Below are positions 1 to 10,492 of a stretch of DNA of 64,000 nucleotides, in pieces. Every line of letters begins with the position of its first letter. Position 1 is the stretch's first letter. Source of the stretch: Eudorina sp. 2006-703-Eu-15 (lineage: Eukaryota > Chlorophyta > Chlorophyceae > Chlamydomonadales > Volvocaceae); NCBI GenBank assembly GCA_003117195.1, contig BDSI01000191.1:2501-66500 (forward strand), written 5' to 3'. The notes under the pieces were generated by a model. The model had not been told where the DNA came from. It saw nothing but the letters and a program-made list of their open reading frames with translations, and searched no databases. The translations under genes were made by a program, and so were the position numbers.

Positions 1-3000
1 GGCTTGATGTCGCCGATGGCATGGCTGGGGCCCAACTTGACCATCAGCCTGCAGGAAGGCAGGCAGGAAGGCAGGCAGGCGGCGACGCCACCGGGCCGTT
101 CCAGCCGCATTTGACGTAGGGCGCGTAGCTAAGGAAAGCAATGCAGCAAGCGCGGGGCGGATGCCATCAGGCGCCAGGTCGGTACATGAACTCCCTCTTA
201 TTAGGAGATAGAAGAAGTCCAGATGAGGGCCGGATGGCGGATGCGTTCATGTGCGTCAAAATGGATAAGGGCGCCATCAAGTATATTTTTTTAGGTGCCT
301 GCCGGCGGCGGGCGGTCGCGTGTGCGTGGGCGAACGCGCCGCGTTCTGTGTGCCTAGCGACCTATCTACGGATCTACCTACGGTAGCAAGCAATTCTATC
401 CGCTGTATATGTCAGCGCTCACTTGTCGTCGATGACGGCCAGGTACATGTCGGCGTCCTTCCGCAGGACGGTGACGGACGACTCGGCGGTGATGCCGCTG
501 CGGAGCCGCAACTGGATGAGCGCGAGGATGCAGTTCCTGACGGCCGCCTCCGACGACCCGAACACGTGGTCCCAGAACACGCAAGGCACACCTGCGCGCG
601 TGCGCGTGCGTGTGTATGTGCGTGCATGGACACAGCATACATTATTATTACGGTATCATTGTTAATAAGAATGTTTCAGCGGACCCAGCACATGTATATA
701 CACATTTGATGACCTGCGGTCGTCTCACTGCACCCGCGCCCGGGTGAGGTAGGTAGGTAGGTAGGTAGGCCGTCGGTGGGTGATGTGGCGTATGATGACA
801 AAAAATGAGGGAACGGTGTCGTGCACCGTTGATGGCGTGGCAATTTGGAGGAAACTGTCGCAGAGCAGTTGGATTTGGAGTGATCACGCGCTGAGCGTTA
901 GATTAGGTGGTTGACAGTTGCTGGATCCATCTGCCGTACATAGGAGCACCTGGCTTGCGATACCTAAGGCAAGCGCCTTCCTGCTGAAGGCGCTTCGCCT
1001 GGTCGATTCAAGACGATACAGGATATTCACACATGTTGATATTATTGCGGAACAACTCTCTGTAACAGATATCGGCGTCACATTGTGTGATGCTGTGTCG
1101 GTGCTCAGGCCGCCAACAGTGACATCAAATAGCAAGGCACTGCCAGGCTTGATCACCCTGGCCAGTAGCCTATAGTTCCGCGACGGAACAACGGAGGAGT
1201 AGGTGCATCCCGGGCGCGACGCCCGATCACCGACGCTAGGTAGAAGGAGCGCGGTCTCGCCTCTCGGCCGGGCCGTGGAACCAGTTCTAGGTATAGGAGC
1301 CCGACCTATAGCCTAGAGCTGCTGCGCCGTTCCACTCTTCCTGCACCAGGCGAAGATGGACGAAGATGAAGGAGTGCCGGCTGTACGTGCGGATGTGCAG
1401 CAGGTAATGGTGATGTGTAGATGTGTAGCAGGTAACGCACGTCTGGTTTGGTTACCAAACGTAATTCGTCCAGCAGGTTGATTGAATGTTCATGCGGCCA
1501 TGCGGCTATATGTTGCCTTAGCCAGCGCGGCCGCAAGCCACTGGCTGACTGAGAATCAGGGACGTGCGAATGTACGAATTTCCCTCTGAGGCCCCGCCGC
1601 AAGGTGACAGGTGATCGTACCGCTTTGGGGGGTGGGGTGGGGGGTGGGTGGGTGAGTAAACCCCGTATCTTCGTTCCGGCACTAAACATCCCGCACCGCC
1701 GTACCACACACACACACACACCGCCGTACACCACACATACACAGCCGTACACACGCACCGACCTGGATGCGTCAGGATGTACGTGTAGCCGATCTCGTAT
1801 CCCCAGGATGGGAACGGCGCGACGCACTTGACCGAGTCGGTGTTGTGGTTGGCAACGAAGGTCACCTGCACGCATGCGGGTGCGGGTGCGTGCGTGCGTG
1901 AGGCGCCGTCCCAGAGTAATGGATGGGGTGCACAAACGACCGACCGGCGGACGGGTGCGCGCGCACACGCATGATGGTGGCGTTACATGTGGCACACACA
2001 GGAGTGCGGGCGGGCGGGTAACAACCCTAAACACACAGAAGTGTATTCTACATCCGATGGTAATGATAATGATGTGTAACATGCGATTTATGGTACGGAC
2101 AAGTGGTTGCCGGGTTCGCCCACAGTCCTTTATTTCGCCCGTGCATCCAATGTATTGCCCAGCAGCAGGTAGATTCAGGTTATCAGGAATAGGAGATTGT
2201 GAGAGAGGCAGGGAGGAAAGGAAAGCGGGCAGCAATCATCTCACCGCCTTGCCCGGCATCAGCCCCGACAAACCCGGCGGCTTGCCGTTTCTGTCGGCCA
2301 AGCGCCAGTACTCGGTCCGGGCCACCGCCTGGTTCAATATGTACTGTGGGCGGGGGCGGTGTAGGGGTGGCGGCACGGCACGGCCGGAAACAGCAGGCTG
2401 TCAAGTCACACCGAGCGAAGAAGATCGATGCATGTGGACCAATGGCAAAACCCTAGCTACCGGATCATGCACACACGGACGGCTGCGTTGCCCGCCGTTG
2501 ACCGTCCGCGCCTGGCGCCTGATGACTGCCTTGCTTGCGAGACATGCACGATGCAGCCACATCATCCACCGTATCCGGACATCCGTCTGCGCGGGCGGGT
2601 AGCACCTGCTGTGCCCCTGCCCAGCTAGTTGGCTGCTGTGGGCAAGCGCGCTGGCAAAGAAGTACGATCCGTACGTACCTTGAGGGGGTAGTCAAAGGCC
2701 AGGCACTCGCGCCCGGCGCCGTCGATCCAGTCCGCAATGGACCTCCGGGCGGCCTCCTGGTCGACAGCCAGATGGCGGCCGCAGTTCCAGCTGACGATGG
2801 CGCGAGGGCGGTATCGGGGCGGGCGGGGCGGGGCGGGATGGCATGGCGGGGTGGCGAGTGAGAGGCAAGGAGGGGTTGGGATGAGGTAGGTTCGTAGGTA
2901 GCAAGGTCGGTTGGGTGAGCTGAGGGAGCGAAGAGGCCGTTTTATTTGTTCGATAGATGGCATTATTATTAGATGGCATTGCTAGGAAGAATGAAACCGG

Positions 3001-6000
3001 CATGACATCCTTAGTTGCCACCGGTGCCCCTGCAAGTGTCCCCACCCACCCTGCGCACATAAATCAACGATACACGATGTGATGACCCCGAAAGTGACGG
3101 AGTGTATGACTGGGCCTGTATGACTGAGGTACACCAGGGCTAGGATTATGTATGACCACCACTGTGTGACCCGATGGCGGGTTACGACTGGAAGAATCGA
3201 CTGAGAACTCAGCCATATTTTTCCAATGGAATCAATGCTGCGAGCGGGTGGATGTGATGACGGCGCGCGATGCAAACAAACTGCACAGGCCAGCCAGGAG
3301 CGCTTAGGAGAATGGCAACGTAGTTCATCATCAGGGTTTTGCGCGCACGTACGACACTCACTGCATGTCGGGCCAGTAGTCCCCGATGTTGAGCTGGGCC
3401 TGCAGGCCGCTGCCCTCGATGTACTCCTTGACGTACTGGGGGCCGTACCCCCGGGCGAAGTCGAAGCGCCAGCCCTCGAACCCGATATCGGACTTGAGCC
3501 AGTTGAGCCAGTCCGTGATGCCCGCCCTGGCCCACCATAGGATACACGAACAATCAGAGTCACGGCACAGTAGCGGTTACAAATTGAATGAATGAACGTT
3601 GCAGCGGACCCCAGAGGGATCACCGGTGTATACCAGGGCAAGCCCCAGCAGGCCCCACCGCCAAGGCGGCAAGACACCACACCTCAACGCCGCACCCAAA
3701 TAACACACCGGGCCATGACCCCACCCAGGCAGACACCGAAGCAGAGGCGCCCAGCGGGGCAACACTACCAAAGGGATCGGCAGTACAAATTTTACTGGAC
3801 TGTACATATAGGACCGTACACGCGCTTTCGCGTCTAATATCACGCAAGCAGCGCAAGTGCGCAACCCTCGCACGCATATATACACCGCCGGGTCACCCAT
3901 GTGAGGTAGTTTCGTAGGTGGCTGGCTGGCCGTTACCCGATGTCCATGTCTCTTTCTTTTGCTCCGTCTTTCAATGCGGTCCACCCCACATACCGTACAT
4001 GGGGTCGCGCTATTCACAGCCCACACGCACGTACCTACCTGAGCTCCGGGTTGGTGTGGTCCAGGTCCGGCGCCGCAAAGAAGGCCTCGCCTGCACGCAG
4101 CCGAATTGGGAATCAAGCCCCGATCGCATGTAATCAGCTCTGCTGCGAATTACAGAGACGTAATCCTATTACGTGCGCGCCCACCAGCACATGCAGACAC
4201 CATCGGTGGTCAACTGCGGCCGGCTGGGTTCCGTCCGATGTATGGAGCTCAATCATCCGTCGGAGACGCAATTGTGGATCTGCTCTGCCTGTTTGCCGTG
4301 CTTTATGCCACGGCGGCGGACATGCATGTTGGTTGATTCCCATTTGCCTAGGAGGCACTTGCGTAGCTAATCTGCTGGACGACCCGCCCGTAGGGGTCGC
4401 CCAGCAGGATCCACCACTGCCAACGAATGTAGCAACTCATCAGTAAGCGCTGTGCATAATCTTCCTCTGTGGACTAATGCCACCGAAAGCACATGACCCT
4501 TGAGGCAGCTTACCGGTGTCGGGCTTGCCGGTGCCGTGGAAGGTCGGAGAGTTACTGCGGGGGTCGGGTCGGGACGTGTGGCGGTATCAGGCTCACACCG
4601 GGTCGTTGACTTGGCGCTATGCTGGCAGGAGCGATGATAAGTAGACCAGCTACGGCAGGCAGGCTGGTTGCAGCCGTGTGAACGAAGAGCAGCCGTGTCA
4701 GCAGCTTCCATCAGCAATCAGCGACACTGCGGTGATTTGGACTGGCGCTGCAGACTGCTCTCACAACTTGTCCGTACGCAACTCCGTACCTCCGTACCTC
4801 CCGTACCCACCTTGTGATCGCCCACGCGCCCCAGTTGATCTTCCTGCCCGGGTGGTCCACGTCGTCGCCGAAGGAGTCCCCGCCGCCGATGGTGCTGTGC
4901 TTGGCAGCCACCCTGCGCACGAGGGATCAAGTGGGGCGGGGCCAGCGCAGGCAGATGCCGTACACATCACGACAGGATGCACTGCCGCCGGCTTACACAC
5001 ACAAAGAGGCCTGGGCGGTTCTGGGCGGGTTTCTCATTACACACACATACAGAGGTGATCTTCAGCCCTATTTCTGGGTCGCTCGGATTAGCCTGCGCTC
5101 GTCCGTACCCACTTTGCTTGGCACCATCCACTACCCCGTCTGTGTGAACGCATCATCAAGATCATATTCCGGTCAGCACGATTGATCATAGCTTCCCCCT
5201 TAGCCTCAAACGTTCACTCAGTAGATCCACCAGGTCCAACCCGATGCCCTGAGCCTGTCCTGCTGTAGTGCCTGCTGGCTGGGGGCTGGGTGCAGGGGCG
5301 GACACAGGTGGGGGTGCAGGCTGCAGGGGCGGACACATACGGGCAGGTGCGTACCGGTGGTTGATGACGATGTCGGCGATGGGCTTGATGCCCGCGCCCT
5401 TCAGCTCCTGGTTCAGCAGCTTGAGCTGGGCCTTGGTGCCGTACGCTGAGTCCAGCAGGTACAGCTGGTCCGGCATGTAGCCCTGAGGATAGACAAGCAG
5501 GTGGTACAGGAGATAAGAGTGTGGGACACAGGAGCGGGCGGGGCATGCATGCAGCGGGGCGGAGTCTCACGCCGCAACTCAAACGCGACCCGGCTACGAT
5601 ACCTGCTTGTCAGCCGCTTGTGATGGTGGGGGCAACCAGAGGTGGGTGAAGCCCGCGGTCTGCGTACGTACAGGAGGCAGGGCGGTCAGGCACATATTGT
5701 TTGTACATAGCACACACGACACACCCGCAGCTTGGCAGCCGAACTAAGCAAGTAAAGGGTCGAGAAGCACGGGTACGTGCGGCCCATCGCGTTCCATCAC
5801 ACAACAGCACGGTCCACGTGTAATGGTTACATTACAACAGCAGCAGCAGCCGCTCACAAGCTACCGACCTGGATGTCGGCGACCCGGCGCTGCAGCTGAA
5901 CGTACCACGCGCCCTTCTCAGCGCTGTCCCAGCCGAAGCCTGTATGTGACGGCATCGAAAGGAGGGTCGGTTACTAGCTAGGAGGTGTCGCAGGGGGCAG

Positions 6001-6489
6001 CCTAAGAGACCGGCGGCGGGGCCTAGAAGGGAACAAGCACCAGCCTCTCATCACCAGCCGGGTTATTGATTCACCGCAGGTATATTCAGCGCCTGCGCAC
6101 GCTGCTACTGGAAGCGTTGTAATGCTGCATAAACAACCGGGTGTGGTGAAGAGGCCAGTGCGGTTGTCACCGATGACCCGCGGGGCCCACTTTAACATCA
6201 TTGATAATAATCTCACCGATGACCCGCGGGGCCCACTTTAACATCATTGATAATAATCAACAGCCTGCGCTTGACACCAGGGAGTGTATTCCTGATCGAG
6301 CCCTGACATCCATGTCGTCAAAATACATAAAACCTACGCCGCGGGTTGCGTTTTTGACCAGTTCGAACCGCTGCCCGCACATATGTACATACCAGTCGAA
6401 TGGGTGTACAAAGCTCTAAGATGGACAGCGCGCAACAATTTCTTTGGTGCTGGTGGGGACGCACCTTGGAGGACGATCGCAGTCGACAT
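1..6489 (-). CDS. Alpha-amylase-like protein (GH13), probable pseudoenzyme, 3' end off window
   Basis: Thirteen exons can be followed on the minus strand: 6489-6465 (MSTAIVLQG), 5939-5869, 5659-5603, 5482-5355, 4912-4811, 4554-4514, 4090-4039, 3526-3362, 2790-2679, 2343-2245, 1865-1763, 591-423 and 48-1 (incomplete). All splice phases agree and about 391 residues are visible. The fold is plant-type GH13: LPPPSQ, DIVINHR (region I), [13 protein letters not shown] with the nucleophile Asp181, and the B-domain [11 protein letters not shown]. There is no signal peptide, which suggests a cytosolic protein. Two catalytic positions differ from the family: the acid/base Glu of VGE is Asp208 (NIGDYW), and the NHD Asp is Asn292 (VANHNTD). 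Starch hydrolysis is therefore doubtful, and a regulatory or glucan-binding role is only an inference. Compared with the paralogue at 10493, one exon is split by an additional intron (4091-4513). Confidence 0.85.
3586..3786 (+). repeat. Dispersed repeat family R1, copy 1
   Basis: It starts with a (TGAA)n stretch followed by cgttgcagcggacccc, then a body starting gggatcaccggtgtatacc. The body matches the longer copy at 7603-8000 and, in inverse orientation, 51346-51622. This copy lies in an intron of the minus-strand amylase-like gene (between exons 3362-3526 and 4039-4090). No coding capacity is evident, so it is a non-autonomous element or fragment. Confidence 0.65.
6168..6257. repeat. Perfect ~45-bp tandem duplication in amylase-like intron 1
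   Basis: A segment beginning tcaccgatgacccgcgggg and ending ttgataataatc occurs twice head to tail. The unit resembles the termini of the dispersed GGACCCC family (for example 38966-39003, gatgacccacggggtccgc). It looks like a duplicated element end inside intron 1 (5940-6464) of the minus-strand amylase-like gene. Confidence 0.75.
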
Positions 6490-7602
6490 CGCGCTCTTTC
6501 TACGTTGAGAGTGTCCCGAAAAACTTAACAATCTGCAGCGCAGGATTAAATAAAAGAATGTTTAGTTTGGGGCCATCATGTGATAGATCCGAATGCGCCT
6601 AGAACGCAAAAGGTGCCATTAACATATCCGCACGCAATGAGATTGCATGCAAAATGAATATAAAATATATGTATGTCAGCAGTTTGGGACTAGAAAACTC
6701 GCACAGGCACAGATATGGTTCCGCACCCCGGGCCTTTCCGAAGCAGTCCGAAGCGTCGACCCTAGTTGACCCCAGGGCCCCTGGCTATTCACGCAATGTC
6801 TGATGCCAGGAAATACTTAGTTAGACACCAAATGATCTCACCAAATTATGTGTTGCTTGTTGCAACACCTTTGAATGATGAGCAGATGGTAGAAGTGACG
6901 GTCTGCAAAGGTTCAATTCTTAATACGCCCAGTGTTTTGTCCTTGTGATATTTTGTATGGTAGGTGGAGCAAGCCAGGTGATTGACACCAACTGCTGTTC
7001 AGGACCGTGCGTATAACTTTGTAAGCAAGGGTACATATACAATGAAAATTATCTCGAGTAGCACTTAAATATATATTAATTCAGCAACGCACGGGTGCAT
7101 AGCTTCGTAGAGTTTCGACCCTGGGGTCCGAACGGATCCGTCCGTCAACGGTTAGTATGTTGTCCAACTTCCATCTGCCATTGTAATTTTATATTTTAAA
7201 ATATCTGTGTTAATTTAAAATGATATTCCGCTACTGATATGCGTTGTTGTATGTTCCAGAATGAAGGTCAGCCCGGAAGGTGGGCGGCATACTTTGACGG
7301 GCAATTGTTAGCGGGCCATCGCTCGAGTGCAGATTCCCGGATCTCCAGAAAGAAACAACTACAGATTGAGCTGCAACGGCTACCGACTGGTCTATGTGCA
7401 AGCCTGCATCACCGTGCATCACTAACGAGCTGACGACTCGCTTCACAGTACATCTGCCGACAGTGGCATCGCAGCAGATCACGGTTGGACAAACAAACGG
7501 TTACATACCGCGTTCGATGTAAGGAATTCAGTTCAATCGGTTGAAACATAGAAGCGTGACAGAAGATTCCGTTTGATCGTTTGTGAGTGATCGGAAGGGA
7601 TT

Positions 7603-8000
7603 AGCGGACCCCAAAGGGATCAACGGTGTATACCAGGGCAAGCCCCAGCAGGCCCCACCGACAAGGCGGCAAGGTAAACCCACACCTCAACGCCGCGAAC
7701 AATAGTACAGAGGGCCATAACAACACCCAGACGGCCATCTTCGCAAGCAGAGGCGCACAGCGGGGCAACACCACCCACGGGATAGGCACAGCAACGGGCG
7801 GGATCCCCTGAAGTGGATGGATCAAGCCAAGCACGGGGGAAGTCGCCCACACAGGCACCCTATTACCCAGCTACCACAGCCCCTTAAGCTCCCAGCGCCG
7901 CACCCTCTCGAGGTCTTGGAAAACCCACGCCTGGCTCGTGACAGTGCCCAGCGACCGCTAGAGGAGCACCCCTCACCCAACGAACACCGTGACCAATTAA
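7603..8000 (+). repeat. Dispersed repeat family R1, copy 2 (longest)
   Basis: It begins agcggaccccaaagggatca and runs to about gtgaccaattaaac. The reverse complement of its distal part matches 51346-51622 closely (cactgtcacgagccaggcgt is shared), and its first ~180 nt match 3603-3786. The three copies share one end but differ internally, as expected of old copies of a non-autonomous transposon. Confidence 0.7.
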
Positions 8001-8340
8001 ACGCGGTTTGTGTGAGCCCAACCGCGTGACCCCCATGAGCCGGAACCCGCCGGAATACATCAGAACGAACGCGCCGACCTCATTTTGTATGGACCACAGC
8101 CGTCCGCTCGCAAGCCGATAACCCCAAGCCACCGATAGCCTACTGTGGCATCGGTGATTTGGTGGTGCCAGGAGGTGGCTCCCGGCAGGGGGTGGTTTGG
8201 GGGGTGGCTCCCGGCAGGGCTGCTGGTCATGTAGCCGTTACAAAGTGGACCCTTCGTCCCGACCGGGCGTACCTGCTGTTCCTTCTCTCACCTTGTCGCG
8301 CTGTGTCAGGTGCCAATGATGAGGTGCGGACATGTATTCA

Positions 8341-8510
8341 GGATGTTACAGCGGACATGTATGTATTCTTATTGAGGATGTTGCAGTGGACATGTATGTA
8401 TTCTTATTGAGGATGTTGCAGTGGACATGTATGTATTCTTATTGAGGATGTTACAGCGGACATGTATGTATTCTTATTGAGGATGTTACAGCGGACCCCG
8501 AGGGTCATGT
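8341..8510. repeat. 35-nt tandem repeat, about 4.5 copies
   Basis: Units of the form ggatgttacagcggacatgt followed by atgtattcttattga repeat four times. They end in a fifth unit that carries the family terminus gcggaccccgagggtc. The unit is derived from the dispersed element end seen elsewhere, so the array probably arose by slippage or serial duplication of that end. Confidence 0.8.
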
Positions 8511-8773
8511 ATGTATGGTGCCGACACCGACCCAGGCATTGCCGCTGACAACCGTCCACGACCGGCCCGCAATTGCACGAAGCGCAATGGTGTACGACAG
8601 CTCGCCCTCCGCCTCCCTTCATGCAGTCTGGTTTTCGTTCAGCAGAAAGGAAGGGAAGCTAAAGCTGGGGGCCGCACATGCGGTCCAATGCAGCAGCCAC
8701 ATCCACTATATATTGCAATCCTGGCGCGCTGGTAACCTGGTGTAGTGGCCGGTATGGCTGCGTGACCCCGCCG

Positions 8774-8892
8774 CGGGTGATGGAGGATGGGTGCGCAGTC
8801 CTTGGTAGGGGTTGATGAGACGAGGCACCTACGAGCTATCTGGGCCCGTTGGAACACCCGGTCGGGATACGGGTCCACCTTGAAACGGTTAC
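8774..8892 (+). repeat. Dispersed repeat family R2, copy 1
   Basis: The segment from cgggtgatggaggatg to caccttgaaacggttac is shared with 16539-16655, 20108-20168 (partial) and, inverted, 50233-50313. Diagnostic inner parts are ggggttgatgaga and ggtcgggatacgggtccacc. It is short, non-coding and present on both strands. Confidence 0.65.
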
Positions 8893-9532
8893 ATAGCCAC
8901 ATCCGCTATTGCATGCCTCATCAGTCGCCATCTCCTGTGCTAGCGACCATCAATGTGAAACCTCGGTGAGTTTCCCGCCAAACCCAAGGCAGTGTGTCGG
9001 TAATGCACCAGGCATGACCGTCGAACCGTAATACTCTACTTTTTTGGTTTCAACTGCTTCCAGGCAGACCAGGCGATGCAACGGGCCCAGACGGCTCGTC
9101 GGCGCCTCATCTTATCAATCCTTACCAACTAGTGCGCCACCATCCGCCCGGGGGGGGGCGCCCGGTTTCGCTGTCTTTATTGCCAAAAAGGGGTGAGGGG
9201 GGCGGTTTTTGGGCTCGCCTTGGTGCTTTGTTGTAGTAGTAGTAGTTGTACCGTTACAGTGTGGATAGGCTTCCGGGCCCTCCCTAAGGGTTTATGTCGC
9301 GGATTTATATGATGCTATAGGACACCTTCAACCATCCTACGCCATACGAACCGAGGGTCCAAGGCGGTTGATCCTGCCAACTAAGGATCCCACCTCATCC
9401 ATTCACCCGCACATCCGTAGAGACAGAGGGTTCAGCAATCGCCACCAATCTAGCGTGCGAATCTCAATCCATCAACTGTGATCGCAACTCCACATCTCAG
9501 CAGCTATAGCCATAATCTCATGCTCCCAAACA

Positions 9533-9625
9533 ATGTCGGGGGTCACCCTAGGACTCGAACCCAGGACCTTAAACCGCCTTATCGCGGTAGTGTCACCTGC
9601 TTTGTTGTGGGTCTGCACTAGGACG
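9533..9625 (-). repeat. tRNA-related (SINE-like) sequence with B-box
   Basis: On the minus strand, ggttcgagtcc (9561-9551) is a near-perfect RNA polymerase III B-box. It sits in a stem-loop that reads as a T-arm (ctggg / cctag). A second small hairpin (accgc / gcggt) lies upstream. No full cloverleaf with a matching 7-bp acceptor stem and clear A-box could be assembled. A degenerate tRNA or tRNA-derived SINE head is more likely than a working tRNA gene. Confidence 0.4.
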
Positions 9626-10492
9626 CCTTTTTGGTGGTGGTGGCTCCCGGTGTATGTATTCCCCGTCATGGTCGCGCTTGTCCTTCTCTACCTATGTAAC
9701 TGTCCTCCAACTACATGTGATCGGTCACATGAATCAGTCGACCGCAGGATCTCCGACTGGCAACCATGACATCCTTCGACCCAGAAAGGCGCCACATACC
9801 TCGCCAAACAGTCCCATTTATAGATACGATTATCAACAGGTCAGTAGGGTGGCCACCCGGGCGCCTTTCGAACGAACATGAAAAGGGAACAAAACAAAAT
9901 AAACTTATTTCATTTTATGTGTTCATGACAGCATTCGTAAACAGAACGTGCAGTTGGATGTTGCGAGATGGCGGGCCGCGACAACGGGCTTACGGCAGGA
10001 TCGCTGGAAGGTGATACCGGATGAACGGATCCGGAAGGCAAAGAACGTACACGAAGGCGAGCCCCTGTCCTTGTCTACAATCTAAGATAAAAGGGCTAAA
10101 TATTTTCCCTTTTTTACCAGCAACAACTATACGTCTTGAGCATACATTTGCACTCTCTGCATACCGACTCGTTCCCAGTAGCCCGCACACCACTGCAGGA
10201 TTCCAGTCTTTTTTCCATTATCAGGTATAGCTGGTTTGCCCTGCAACTAAAGTGACTTGTCACAGATATTAGTCTTGGACCTTGGATCCGTGTCGGCCCC
10301 CGAACTGTTTTCATTTGTCCCTGAGTTGCAATCAACAGGTTGCAATACCTGCAACCCAGGCTGAAAGTGTTATATTTTTTACGATATTATCCTAAAGTGA
10401 TTGAAGTAAGACCTCTTCTCGATCTCCGATGGTCACAGGTCAACTGCTCAAGATACCCTTGAATTAGCGACCAGATACAAAAGAAAGACAAG

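Larger units (their letters stand above)
6490..10492. other. Intergenic spacer between divergent amylase paralogues
   Basis: About 4 kb separates the two start codons. It contains an AT-rich stretch (about 6530-7230), repeat R1 (7603-8000), a 35-nt tandem array (8341-8510), repeat R2 (8774-8892) and a tRNA-like B-box sequence near 9550. I see no convincing exon. Promoters of both genes should lie near 6.5-6.9 kb and 10.2-10.5 kb, but no specific promoter element is recognisable. Confidence 0.6.

Noticed and set aside
1306..2235. 309-codon open frame on the minus strand
   Set aside because: It overlaps two real amylase-like exons in the wrong frame and is mostly repetitive intron sequence.
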